A stretch of 64,000 bases of DNA, from assembly GCF_900105215.1 (NCBI RefSeq), contig NZ_FOIP01000001.1, forward strand, positions 2,668,501 through 2,732,500. Direction: 5' to 3'. Numbering within the stretch: the first letter of the stretch is position 1; each line of letters starts with the position of its first letter. Positions 1 to 8,190 of the stretch are shown one piece after another. The notes under the pieces are model-generated. The model saw nothing but the letters and a program-made list of their open reading frames with translations. It did no database searches and was not told where the DNA came from. The translations under genes were made by a program, and so were the position numbers. The DNA comes from Lacrimispora sphenoides. GTDB taxonomy: Bacteria > Bacillota > Clostridia > Lachnospirales > Lachnospiraceae.

Positions 1-629
1 ACACCCAGTACTAATAAATGGTCATAGTTAGGTTCGTTTGCCGGATCTTCAAGCTCCAGGCCTTCATGGCTGATGTGCCATAAGTTACGATCACGGCTGT
101 AGCTGTTGTCAGCAGAGAAAGGAAGGTCGATTCCGTGCTGCTTGCAGTATTCAATCTCATCCTCGCGGGACTGCATGGTCCATACATCGGTCATACGCCA
201 TGGAGCAATGATCTTTAAATCAGGAGCCAGAGCCTTGATTCCCAGCTCAAAACGGATCTGGTCGTTTCCTTTACCCGTAGCGCCGTGGCAGATGGCGGTA
301 GCGCCTTCTTTCCTTGCGATTTCCACCAGCCTCTTTGCAATGGCCGGACGTGCCATGGATGTTCCTAATAAGTATTTGTTTTCATAAACCGCATTTGCCT
401 GCACACATGGAATGATGTAATTGTCGCAGAAGTCATCAACCAGATTTTCAACATATAATTTGGTAGCACCGGATAATTTTGCTCGTTCCTCTAAACCGTC
501 TAATTCATTTCCCTGACCGCAGTCGATGCAGCAGCAGATTACCTCATAATCAAAATTTTCCTTTAACCACGGGATAATGGCTGTGGTATCAAGACCGCCG
601 GAATAGGCTAAAATAACTTTCTCTTTCAT
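1..629 (-). CDS. argG: Argininosuccinate synthase, N-terminal part (cut by window edge)
   Basis: Joins citrulline and aspartate with ATP to give argininosuccinate, the seventh step of arginine synthesis in the cytoplasm. About 209 codons are present. The N-terminus has the ATP-pyrophosphatase P-loop AYSGGLDT, followed by the conserved [11 protein letters not shown] stretch and an [13 protein letters not shown] segment typical of ArgG. The start codon (complement of 627-629) has an AGGAGG ribosome site just upstream. The gene is divergent from argC and shares its 270-base regulatory gap. The remaining half lies outside the window. No argH or argF is visible here. The family assignment is secure. 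Confidence 0.97.
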   Translation of the reverse strand, partial: MKEKVILAYSGGLDTTAIIPWLKENFDYEVICCCIDCGQGNELDGLEERAKLSGATKLYVENLVDDFCDNYIIPCVQANAVYENKYLLGTSMARPAIAKRLVEIARKEGATAICHGATGKGNDQIRFELGIKALAPDLKIIAPWRMTDVWTMQSREDEIEYCKQHGIDLPFSADNSYSRDRNLWHISHEGLELEDPANEPNYDHLLVLG

Positions 630-736
630 TTATAGATCCTCCTCGATTTTAAATGGATTTTTTTTCATTGAACTTTCATAAATATACACCCAAATCATGA
701 AAAATGCAAGGGTAAAATAAAAAATATAAAAAAAAC

Positions 737-765
737 TTGCATATTATACGCTATCAATGTATAAT
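737..765 (+). promoter_or_regulatory. Promoter of the argC operon, overlapping an opposed argG promoter
   Basis: TTGCAT (737-742), a 17-base spacer and a perfect TATAAT (760-765) precede argC. On the minus strand TATAAT (748-743) with TTTATA (771-766), also 17 bases apart, would drive argG, so the two promoters interlock face to face. The near-palindrome around 758-774 (GTATAATTATAAAC) and a similar GTATAAATAAGGTATAA near 823-839 are plausible ArgR boxes, but this is only a resemblance. Confidence 0.6.
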
Positions 766-903
766 TATAAACTATCAGTTATAGAAAAATATGGAAAAGC
801 GTTCTTTATAACAGAAGAGCCTGTATAAATAAGGTATAAAACGCCAAAAACCGGCAGAAATAAAAAACAAATGACCTATGAAAAAATATAAGGAGAGATG
901 AAT

Positions 904-1944
904 ATGATTAAGGCAGGAATAATAGGATCCACCGGATATGCAGGCGGCGAGCTTGCAAGACTTTTGCTACAGAGAGACGATATAGAGATCCTATGGTACG
1001 GATCAAAAAGCTATGTAGATCAGAAATACGCTTCTATTTACCAAAACATGTTTCAGATTGTGGACGATTTCTGCCGGGATGATAATGTGGAGACCCTGGC
1101 TGAAATCGCAGATGTAATTTTTACGGCGACGCCTCAGGGTTTTTGTGCATCTCTTATAAATGAGGAGATTTTAAGTAAGACAAAGGTGATTGATTTAAGC
1201 GCAGATTACCGGATCAAGGATGTGGCTGTCTATGAGGAATGGTATAAGATGGAGCACAAGACACCTCAGTTTATAAAGGAAGCAGTCTACGGACTACCGG
1301 AAATCAATCGGGAGAAAATTAAAAATGCCAGACTCATCGCCAATCCAGGCTGTTATCCTACCTGCTCTACTCTATCCATTTATCCTCTGGTAAAGGAAGG
1401 GCTCATTGACCCCAGCACAATCATCATTGATGCCAAGTCAGGAACCTCCGGTGCCGGAAGAGGAGCTAAGGTGGATAACTTATACTGTGAGGTCAATGAA
1501 AACATAAAGGCTTACGGCGTAGGCGTTCACAGACACACTCCGGAAATTGAGGAGCAATTATCCTATGGGGCGGGCCGTCCGGTCACCATAAGCTTTACCC
1601 CCCATCTGGTGCCCATGAACCGGGGCATTCTCATAACGTCCTATGCGGCTCTCACCAAGTCAGTTTCTTATGAGGAAGTAAAAGCGGTCTATGATAAATA
1701 TTATTCTAAAGAATACTTTATCCGGGTTCTGGAAAAGGATGTGGTTCCCCAGACCAAATGGGTGGAAGGAAGCAATTTTGTGGATGTGAATTTCAAGATT
1801 GATCCAAGAACTAACAGGGTAATCATGATGGGTGCTATGGATAATCTGGTAAAGGGAGCCGCAGGACAGGCGGTGCAAAACATGAATATCCTGTTTGGAC
1901 TGCCGGAGAATAAAGGGCTTAAGCTCATTCCTCTGTTCCCGTAA
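904..1944 (+). CDS. argC: N-acetyl-gamma-glutamyl-phosphate reductase
   Basis: NADPH-dependent reduction of N-acetylglutamyl phosphate to the semialdehyde, third step of the acetylated arginine pathway. The N-terminal Rossmann motif GSTGYAGGEL binds NADP, and the catalytic cysteine sits in NPGCYPTCS near residue 150. The length of about 346 residues is normal for the long ArgC form. An ATG at 898 is in frame but only 2 bases from AGGAG (891-895). The ATG at 904 has an 8-base spacing and is preferred. First gene of the argC-GNAT-ACT-argJ-argB-argD operon. Confidence 0.97.
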   Translation: MIKAGIIGSTGYAGGELARLLLQRDDIEILWYGSKSYVDQKYASIYQNMFQIVDDFCRDDNVETLAEIADVIFTATPQGFCASLINEEILSKTKVIDLSADYRIKDVAVYEEWYKMEHKTPQFIKEAVYGLPEINREKIKNARLIANPGCYPTCSTLSIYPLVKEGLIDPSTIIIDAKSGTSGAGRGAKVDNLYCEVNENIKAYGVGVHRHTPEIEEQLSYGAGRPVTISFTPHLVPMNRGILITSYAALTKSVSYEEVKAVYDKYYSKEYFIRVLEKDVVPQTKWVEGSNFVDVNFKIDPRTNRVIMMGAMDNLVKGAAGQAVQNMNILFGLPENKGLKLIPLFP

Positions 1945-2029
1945 GGGGTATGAGTGAAGACTGAGTCAAGAAAGAAACAACCGCATAATACAACAGGCGC
2001 GATAATAAAAGGGGATAAGGAGAGTATAT

Positions 2030-2476
2030 ATGATACTTCGTACCATGACATTGGAGGATTATTACCAGGTGCATAAGCTATGGACAGGAATCAAAGGATT
2101 TGGAATCCGTACGGTAGACGATTCAAGAGAAGGCGTGGAAAAGTTTTTGAAGAGAAATCCCCAAACCAGCGTGGTGGCAGAAGAGGACGGAATTATCATA
2201 GGATCCATCCTATGCGGGCATGACGGGCGGCGGGGCTGTATGTATCATGTTTGTGTGGCAGAGGAATACCGACAGAATGGAGTAGGACATAAAATGGCTC
2301 TGGAAGCAATGAAACGGCTGCAAAAAGAAGGGATCAGCAAGGTAAACCTAATTGCTTTTAAGTCCAATACTTTGGGAAATGAATTCTGGAGCAAGTCCGG
2401 CTGGACATACCGCAATGATATTAATTATTACGATTTTAACCTAAATGAGGTTAACTCCGTAAATTTTGTTGATTAA
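2030..2476 (+). CDS. GNAT-family N-acetyltransferase inside the arginine operon
   Basis: A 148-residue single-domain GNAT protein. The acetyl-CoA pyrophosphate loop is seen as EEYRQNGVGHKM (around residues 81-92), followed by the usual helix and the NEFWSKSGW strand near the C-terminus. RBS AAGGAG lies 8-9 bases before the ATG. It sits between argC and argJ. Because ArgJ here appears bifunctional, a separate N-acetylglutamate synthase would be redundant. This protein may supply priming acetylation or modify another amine. The substrate cannot be read from sequence. Family sure, role unknown. Confidence 0.85.
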   Translation: MILRTMTLEDYYQVHKLWTGIKGFGIRTVDDSREGVEKFLKRNPQTSVVAEEDGIIIGSILCGHDGRRGCMYHVCVAEEYRQNGVGHKMALEAMKRLQKEGISKVNLIAFKSNTLGNEFWSKSGWTYRNDINYYDFNLNEVNSVNFVD

Positions 2477-2490
2477 GTGAGGGAAATGAG

Positions 2491-2883
2491 ATGAATTTAA
2501 AAAGAATATCTGCAGAATTTTCCGTGTGTAAGCTGTCTGGTCCAGCGGAAATTGGAACACTTGACATTACCTCCGGATTCTGGTTTCTGGGAAAGACAGA
2601 CGAGGAGCTGTCGCTGGTATGCGAAACTTCCTCAGTTCCCCAAAATGCCGCGGAGCGGGAGGATGGTTTTTTGGCATTCCGAATAGAAGGAATCCTGGAT
2701 TTTTCCCTCATCGGGATTTTATCAAAAATATCAACGGTACTGGCAGATCATGGAATCGGGATATTTGCAGTATCCACATTTAATACGGATTACATTCTTG
2801 TGAAAAAGGAAAATTATGAAAAGGCTTTAAATCATCTGTTGGCCGCAGGGTATACGGTCACAGGAACAAAGGAGGAAGACTGA
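2491..2883 (+). CDS. ACT-domain protein inside the arginine operon
   Basis: A 130-residue protein with two ACT-like halves, the second clear at about residues 65-125 (GILSKISTVLADHGIGIF, then DYILVKKENYEKAL). ACT domains bind amino acids and pass the signal to enzymes or regulators; this size matches small stand-alone ACT proteins. It starts 14 bases after the GNAT gene and its TGA overlaps the bases just before argJ, so it is almost certainly co-transcribed and perhaps translationally coupled. A role in sensing arginine or a precursor is inference from position only. Confidence 0.85.
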   Translation: MNLKRISAEFSVCKLSGPAEIGTLDITSGFWFLGKTDEELSLVCETSSVPQNAAEREDGFLAFRIEGILDFSLIGILSKISTVLADHGIGIFAVSTFNTDYILVKKENYEKALNHLLAAGYTVTGTKEED

Positions 2884-2884
2884 T

Positions 2885-4108
2885 ATGAAGCAGGTAGACG
2901 GCGGAGTAACCGCGGCAAAAGGATTTAAGGCGGCATCCACAGCAGCGGGAATTAAATATAAAGACAGAAAAGACATGGCGATGATTTACAGCGAGGTGCC
3001 CTGTAAGGCAGCAGGAACCTTTACCACCAATATTGTAAAAGCAGCCCCTGTAAAATGGGATAAGGTCATTGTGGAAAATTCCCCATGCGCCCAGGCAGTT
3101 GTTGTCAATGCGGGCATCGCCAATGCCTGTACAGGAGAGGAAGGGCTTCGTTACTGTATGGAAACAGCAGAAGCGGCGGCGGATAGCCTTTCTATCCCTG
3201 TCAGTTCCGTACTGGTGGCGTCCACCGGTGTGATCGGGAAGCAGCTTCCTATGGACCGAATTGTGGCAGGCGTGAAAGCCATGGTGCCTGCTCTTGACGG
3301 CAGCCAGGAAAGCGGGACGGCAGCGGCCATAGCCATTATGACTACGGATACGGTAAAGAAAGAGGTTGCAGTTCAATTTGAAGCCGGAGGAAAGACCATT
3401 ACCATGGGCGGCATGTGCAAGGGCTCCGGAATGATCCATCCCGACATGTGCACCATGCTAAGCTTTGTTACCACTGATGCGGCTATTTCCAAAGAGCTTC
3501 TGCAGGAAGCATTAAGAGAGGACATCAAAGATACCTACAACATGATTTCCGTGGATGGGGACACCTCCACCAATGACACCGTGCTCCTTCTTGCAAACGG
3601 CATGGCGGGGAATGAAGAGATCCAGACAAAGAACGAGGATTATGAAGCATTTTGCATGGCGCTTAATTTCATTAATGAAGTTCTTGCAAAGAAGATGGCA
3701 GGCGATGGGGAAGGCTGTACCGCACTGTTTGAGGTAAAGATCGTTGGAGCGGAAACAAAGGAACAGGCGGTGACCCTTTCAAAATCAGTAATCACCTCCA
3801 GCCTGACCAAGGCTGCTATTTTCGGCCATGACGCCAACTGGGGCAGGATCCTTTGCGCCATGGGTTATTCCGGGGTCATATTTGATCCGGAAAAGGTGGA
3901 CCTATATTTTGAGAGCGCAGCGGGAAAGTTAAAAATCATTGAAAACGGAGTCGCTCTTTCCTACAGTGAAGAGGAAGCCACCAGGATCTTATCGGAACCG
4001 GAAGTGACAGCAACTGCGGATATTAAATTGGGAGAAGCCACAGCTACGGCCTGGGGATGCGACCTGACCTTTGATTATGTGAAGATCAATGCGGATTACC
4101 GTTCATAA
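2885..4108 (+). CDS. argJ: Bifunctional ornithine acetyltransferase / N-acetylglutamate synthase
   Basis: Transfers the acetyl group from N-acetylornithine to glutamate, recycling it, and in the bifunctional form also uses acetyl-CoA. The 407-residue precursor contains the self-cleavage site GMIHPDMCTML; the nucleophile should be Thr190, which becomes the N-terminus of the beta chain. The oxyanion-hole pair STGVIG (about 113-118) is present. Usual sequences have Ala before the Thr; here it is Cys, a mild variation. ATG follows GAGGAAGACTGAT closely after the ACT gene. Part of the arg operon. Confidence 0.96.
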   Translation: MKQVDGGVTAAKGFKAASTAAGIKYKDRKDMAMIYSEVPCKAAGTFTTNIVKAAPVKWDKVIVENSPCAQAVVVNAGIANACTGEEGLRYCMETAEAAADSLSIPVSSVLVASTGVIGKQLPMDRIVAGVKAMVPALDGSQESGTAAAIAIMTTDTVKKEVAVQFEAGGKTITMGGMCKGSGMIHPDMCTMLSFVTTDAAISKELLQEALREDIKDTYNMISVDGDTSTNDTVLLLANGMAGNEEIQTKNEDYEAFCMALNFINEVLAKKMAGDGEGCTALFEVKIVGAETKEQAVTLSKSVITSSLTKAAIFGHDANWGRILCAMGYSGVIFDPEKVDLYFESAAGKLKIIENGVALSYSEEEATRILSEPEVTATADIKLGEATATAWGCDLTFDYVKINADYRS

Positions 4109-4232
4109 GAAGGGCAATACCTGTATATCAAAAACGTAGTCTGGAAACACCTTACTGGTATCCCTTTACGCCCTGTAAAACGGGGCGGGCTCTGCCAGAA
4201 AACAGGCAGGAAAGAGGAAAGGAGAAATTTAT

Positions 4233-5144
4233 ATGCAACTGGATCATAGCATTATGGAAAAAGCAGAGGTACTGATAGAAGCCCTCCCGTATATACAGCG
4301 TTTCAACCGCAAAATCATTGTAGTGAAATACGGCGGCAGCGCCATGGTGGATGAGGAATTGAAAAAGCAGGTCATCCAGGATGTAGTGCTTTTAAAACTG
4401 GTGGGCTTCAAGCCTATTATTGTTCACGGCGGGGGAAAGGAAATCAGCAGGTGGGTAGAAAAGTCAGGCATGGAGCCTCATTTTGTCAATGGCCTCCGGG
4501 TAACCGATGAACCTACTATGGAGATTGCAGAGATGGTACTTAACCGGGTCAATAAAAGCCTGGTGCAGATGGTTAATGAGCTGGGGGTAAAAGCCGTGGG
4601 AATCAGCGGAAAAGACGGTATGATGTTAAAATGCCAGAAACGCTATTCAAACGGAGAGGACATTGGTTTTGTGGGAGATATTACAGAGGTGGATCCTCAA
4701 ATCATATATGATTTACTGGAAAAGGATTTTCTTCCCATCATATGCCCTGTGGGCTTTGACGAGAATTTTGAAACCTATAATATCAATGCTGATGATGCAG
4801 CCTGTGCCATTGCCACGGCTATGGAAGCGGAGAAGCTGGCTTTTTTGACAGATGTTGAGGGCGTTTATAAGGATTTTCAGAATAAGGAATCCCTTATTTC
4901 GGAAATGTCCATGGCTGAAGCGCAGGAATTTGTGGAAAGCGGGATGCTTGGGGGAGGTATGCTCCCTAAGCTTCAAAACTGCATCGATGCCATGAAGCAG
5001 GGAGTATCCAGGGTACATATCATGGATGGACGGATTCCCCATTGCCTGCTTTTGGAAATATTTACGAACAGGGGGATCGGAACGGCCATAATGAGTGCAG
5101 GAGAGGAGCGTTTTTATCATGCGAAGCAAGCAGGAGTACATTGA
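4233..5144 (+). CDS. argB: Acetylglutamate kinase
   Basis: Phosphorylates N-acetylglutamate with ATP, the second step of arginine synthesis. Amino-acid-kinase fold with KYGGSAM near residue 31, VHGGGKEI near residue 65 and a C-terminal GGGMLPKL segment. It has an extra N-terminal helix (about residues 1-28) before the first strand; in this family that helix marks the hexameric, arginine-inhibited type, so feedback control by arginine is inferred. RBS AAAGGAG lies 8 bases before the ATG. A 124-base gap separates it from argJ; its end overlaps argD by about 26 bases. Confidence 0.97.
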   Translation: MQLDHSIMEKAEVLIEALPYIQRFNRKIIVVKYGGSAMVDEELKKQVIQDVVLLKLVGFKPIIVHGGGKEISRWVEKSGMEPHFVNGLRVTDEPTMEIAEMVLNRVNKSLVQMVNELGVKAVGISGKDGMMLKCQKRYSNGEDIGFVGDITEVDPQIIYDLLEKDFLPIICPVGFDENFETYNINADDAACAIATAMEAEKLAFLTDVEGVYKDFQNKESLISEMSMAEAQEFVESGMLGGGMLPKLQNCIDAMKQGVSRVHIMDGRIPHCLLLEIFTNRGIGTAIMSAGEERFYHAKQAGVH

Positions 5145-6318
5145 GAAAGCAGAATCGGAGATTTATAAGACCTACAACCGTTTTCCTATTGTTTTTGACC
5201 ATGGGGATGGTGTCCGTCTCTATGATACGGATGGAGAGGAATATCTGGATTTTGGAGCCGGGATCGCTGTCATGGGTTTGGGCTATAATGACCCGGAATT
5301 TAATGAAGTCTTAAAGGAGCAGTTGGATAAGTTACTTCATACCTCTAATTTATTTTATAATGTCCCGGCCGTGGAAGCGGGAGAACTGATTTTAAAGGCC
5401 TCTGGCATGGATAAGGTTTTTTTTACCAACAGCGGAACGGAAGCGGTGGAAGGCGCATTAAAGATAGCCAGAAGATACGCTTACAATAAGGACGGAGGCC
5501 ATGACCACGAAATCATTGCCATGAAACATTCCTTTCACGGCAGGAGCTTTGGAGCTCTTTCCGTAACAGGTAATGATCATTACCAGGAACCTTTTAAGCC
5601 TTTGCTTCCGGGGATAAAATTTGCGGATTTTAATGATCTGTACAGTGTAAAAGACCTGCTGAACGATAAGACCTGCGCCATAATTATGGAAACCGTTCAG
5701 GGAGAAGGGGGAATCTATCCGGCCAGCGAGGAATTTTTAAAGGGTGTAAGAGCACTTTGTGATGAGCATGACATGCTGCTGATTCTTGATGAGATCCAGT
5801 GTGGAATGGGGCGGACCGGTACCATGTTCGCCTGGCAGAAGTACGGTGTAAAGCCGGATGTGATGACCGTGGCAAAGGCTTTGGGAAACGGCGTGCCAGT
5901 GGGAGCATTCCTGGCAGCAGGAAAAGCCGCGACAGCCATGTCCCCCGGCGACCATGGAACTACCTACGGCGGAAACCCCTTTGTGACAGCTGCGGCGTTC
6001 AAGGTGCTGGAACTGTTTGAAAAGAGAAAGATCGTGGACCATGTAAAGGAAATGGGAGAGTATCTTACAAAGAAGCTTAAATCCCTGGCGGACCGGTATG
6101 ATATCGTAAGTTCACAAAGAGGTATCGGCCTGATCCAGGGCCTGGAGTTTTCTGTGCCGGTTGCTCCCATTGTGAGCCAGGCACTGTTAGAAAAAAATCT
6201 GGTGCTCATCAGTGCCGGGGCGAATGTTATTCGCTTTGTTCCTCCGCTGGTGATCGAAAAAGAGCATATGGATGAAATGGTGGAGAAACTGGAGGCGGTA
6301 CTGAAGAGTCAGATTTAA
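5119..6318 (+). CDS. argD: Acetylornithine aminotransferase
   Basis: PLP-dependent class III aminotransferase turning N-acetylglutamate semialdehyde into N-acetylornithine. [13 protein letters not shown] binds the PLP phosphate, [11 protein letters not shown] is the conserved cofactor region, and the Schiff-base lysine is in TVAKALGNG. About 399 residues, normal length. An in-frame ATG exists at 5095, but the ATG at 5119 follows GGAGAGGAG with 9 bases spacing and removes 8 residues not seen in the family. It overlaps the end of argB, suggesting translational coupling. Last gene of the arg operon. Confidence 0.96.
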   Translation: MRSKQEYIEKAESEIYKTYNRFPIVFDHGDGVRLYDTDGEEYLDFGAGIAVMGLGYNDPEFNEVLKEQLDKLLHTSNLFYNVPAVEAGELILKASGMDKVFFTNSGTEAVEGALKIARRYAYNKDGGHDHEIIAMKHSFHGRSFGALSVTGNDHYQEPFKPLLPGIKFADFNDLYSVKDLLNDKTCAIIMETVQGEGGIYPASEEFLKGVRALCDEHDMLLILDEIQCGMGRTGTMFAWQKYGVKPDVMTVAKALGNGVPVGAFLAAGKAATAMSPGDHGTTYGGNPFVTAAAFKVLELFEKRKIVDHVKEMGEYLTKKLKSLADRYDIVSSQRGIGLIQGLEFSVPVAPIVSQALLEKNLVLISAGANVIRFVPPLVIEKEHMDEMVEKLEAVLKSQI

Positions 6319-6326
6319 CATTTTTA

Positions 6327-6367
6327 CCGGAGCTTTCGGAAGGAATTCTGAAGGCTCCGGCTTTTTT
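6327..6367 (+). terminator. Rho-independent terminator of the arg operon
   Basis: CCGGAGCTTTCGGA pairs with TCTGAAGGCTCCGG across a short loop and is followed by CTTTTTT. It begins 9 bases after the argD stop. Confidence 0.9.
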
Positions 6368-6376
6368 AATCTGCTC

Positions 6377-6647
6377 TCACATCTTAAATAATTCCGGCTC
6401 AATCCTGTTAACATTAGTTTCCAAAGAGTTCTGGTCAATGAGTGCCACAATGAAAGCATCTGCGGCTCCGGTAGTATCCATAGTAAGGGGAGGCAAGTAA
6501 GTATCCCTGGAAGGAGGAATTCTTTAGATAGCAACCGGAATGCACAAGGGTGATGATCACGGTCTTTGGCCCTTGTCTCATAAATTCATCGGCTTTCCCT
6601 TCCGCATCAGTAATATCCGGACACAATAGTTTTACCTGGCTTTCCAC
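6377..6647 (-). pseudogene. Remnant of a PfkB/ribokinase-family sugar kinase
   Basis: On the minus strand, about 90 codons of a PfkB C-terminal part can be read only by changing frame. One frame gives a segment like the NE-x-E region followed by GPKTVIITL and HSGCYLKN. After about position 6510 the reading continues in another frame with MDTTGAADAF, the PfkB signature (normally DTTGAGDAF, with the catalytic Asp), and ends at the stop complementary to 6377-6379. The N-terminal two thirds are missing. It borders a nucleoside operon that carries an intact PfkB gene, so it may be the relic of a duplicated or replaced kinase. Confidence 0.75.
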
Positions 6648-6794
6648 CTTTTATTTATTAATTATAACAAGTAATGAATGATGTAAAGTTAATTATATAG
6701 CAGATATGCGTATTTTCTAATAAGCATTATGAATGAAGCTGACAAATAGGTATAAGAAAGCAGTTTAATAAAATGCTTTTTTGTGCAAAAGTAC

Positions 6795-6823
6795 TTGACA
6801 TCTTATTCTAAGGATGGTAGCAT
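6795..6823 (+). promoter_or_regulatory. Promoter of the nucleoside operon
   Basis: A perfect -35 TTGACA (6795-6800), a 17-base spacer and a weaker -10 TAGCAT (6818-6823) stand 121 bases before the BMP lipoprotein gene. There is no other good promoter in this gap. Confidence 0.6.
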
Positions 6824-6871
6824 TGGCTTAAGAAATACAGATAATAAAGCTGTTTTATTTTTTGGCAAAAA

Positions 6872-6887
6872 GGAAAAACGTTTTACC
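6872..6887 (+). promoter_or_regulatory. Candidate LacI-family operator
   Basis: GGAAAAACGTTTTACC is a 16-base near-perfect palindrome (7 of 8 pairs) with the central CG typical of LacI/PurR-type operators. It lies about 50 bases downstream of the -10 and before the first gene of an operon that encodes its own LacI-family regulator (15856-16887). A CcpA cre site is an alternative reading. Confidence 0.5.
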
Positions 6888-6944
6888 TAAAGAAAAAAGT
6901 AAAATGATATCCTTTTACACTATATTTTTAAAGGAGGTATTTCA

Positions 6945-8072
6945 ATGAAAAAAAGAGTTTTGAGCATTCTGATGACGGCAGCACTGGTGGTATCGCTGGC
7001 CGGCTGTTCCGGCGGGGCAGGAGCAGCGAAGGAGGCCGGTAAGACGGTGGAGGCAACCGCAGGGACAACTGCAAAGGCAGCATCAGAGAATGGGGAAGGA
7101 AAGGAAATGGCAGGAGCCGGAAAAAGGGTATGTATCGTGTATTCCGGTAATTTAGGGGACAAGTCATATAACGATTCCTGCAATGAGGGGGCAAAAGAGG
7201 CTGCCGCAGATTATGGAGTGGAAATTAAAAATCTGGAGGGCACATCTGCAGAAGAATGGGAGGCAAACTTTTTATCTGCTTGCGAGGACGGTTATGATCT
7301 CGTTATCTGTTCTTCCTCTAACTTTGAAGAGTATATGAAAGAGCATTGTGCCAGCTATCCGAATGTAAAGTTTGCAATTATTGATACCACGGTGGAAGGC
7401 GATAATATCGTATCCATAAGCTTCGCACAGAATCAGGGTTCTTTCCTGGCAGGTGCGGCTGCAGCCATGTTTACCCAGAAAACAGATATTGAAGGGGTAA
7501 ACCCGGACAAGATCATTGGCTGGGTAGGAGGAATGGATATTCCGGTTCTTCATGATTTCTTTACTGGATATGAGCAGGGAGCAAAATACATAGACCCGGA
7601 TATTAAGGTTCTTCAGTCTTTTGCAGGAACATGGAACGATCCGTTAAAGGGCAAGGAGCTGACTCTGGCGCAGTTTGATCAGGGAGCGGATATCGTAATG
7701 AACGTAGCATCCGGCACAGGCCCTGGAATTCTGGAAGGAGCAAAGGAAGCAGGAAAATATGCCATAGGTGTGGATTTAAACCAGGATAATGACCAGCCGG
7801 GAAGCGTACTGACTTCTATGGTAAAGCGTGTGGATACAGCCTGCTATCTGGCAATCCAGTCAGTGGTTGAAGACACATTTAAGGGAAATTCCACTTCTTA
7901 TCTGACCATAAAGGAAGAAGGCGTCGGCCTGACCGATTTCAGTGTGATGAAAGAGCACCTAGGAGATAAATTCCCTGAAGACATCGTAGAAAAAGTAAAA
8001 GAACTGGAAGAGAAGATCGTTTCCGGAGAAATTGTCGTAGAGAATTATACCGGCTTCGGTGCAAATAAATAG
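6945..8072 (+). CDS. BMP-family nucleoside-binding lipoprotein
   Basis: Substrate-binding lipoprotein of an ABC importer, anchored on the outer face of the membrane. Signal peptide with lipobox SLAGC; Cys21 would be lipidated. A low-complexity Ala/Gly/Lys/Glu linker (about 22-58) precedes the BMP (PF02608) domain with VCIVYSGNLGDKSYND and later WVGGMDIPVLHDFF. BMP proteins bind purine nucleosides in spirochaetes and nucleosides in lactic acid bacteria. The nucleoside hydrolase downstream supports that substrate class. RBS AAAGGAGG lies 8 bases before the ATG. First gene of the operon. Confidence 0.9.
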   Translation: MKKRVLSILMTAALVVSLAGCSGGAGAAKEAGKTVEATAGTTAKAASENGEGKEMAGAGKRVCIVYSGNLGDKSYNDSCNEGAKEAAADYGVEIKNLEGTSAEEWEANFLSACEDGYDLVICSSSNFEEYMKEHCASYPNVKFAIIDTTVEGDNIVSISFAQNQGSFLAGAAAAMFTQKTDIEGVNPDKIIGWVGGMDIPVLHDFFTGYEQGAKYIDPDIKVLQSFAGTWNDPLKGKELTLAQFDQGADIVMNVASGTGPGILEGAKEAGKYAIGVDLNQDNDQPGSVLTSMVKRVDTACYLAIQSVVEDTFKGNSTSYLTIKEEGVGLTDFSVMKEHLGDKFPEDIVEKVKELEEKIVSGEIVVENYTGFGANK

Positions 8073-8093
8073 CAGGAACTGAAATGAATGCAG

Positions 8094-8136
8094 AATGGTT
8101 TGGATTTCCTGATTCCCCTCGGGTTTCCAAACCATT
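8094..8136 (+). other. Intercistronic hairpin after the binding-protein gene
   Basis: AATGGTTTGGA pairs perfectly with TCCAAACCATT across a 21-base loop, followed by TTTAC. It sits between the binding-protein gene and the ATPase gene. Such hairpins often protect or partly terminate the message so that the binding protein is made in excess. Confidence 0.6.
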
Positions 8137-8190
8137 TTACAATCATAAGGTGCGGGAGACGGCTACTAACATAAAGAAGAGGGTGAAAGT

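Noticed and set aside
697..712. CATGAAAAATGCAAG as an ArgR box before argG
   Set aside because: Looks like the B. subtilis ARG box but is three bases shorter between half sites; not reliable enough to list.
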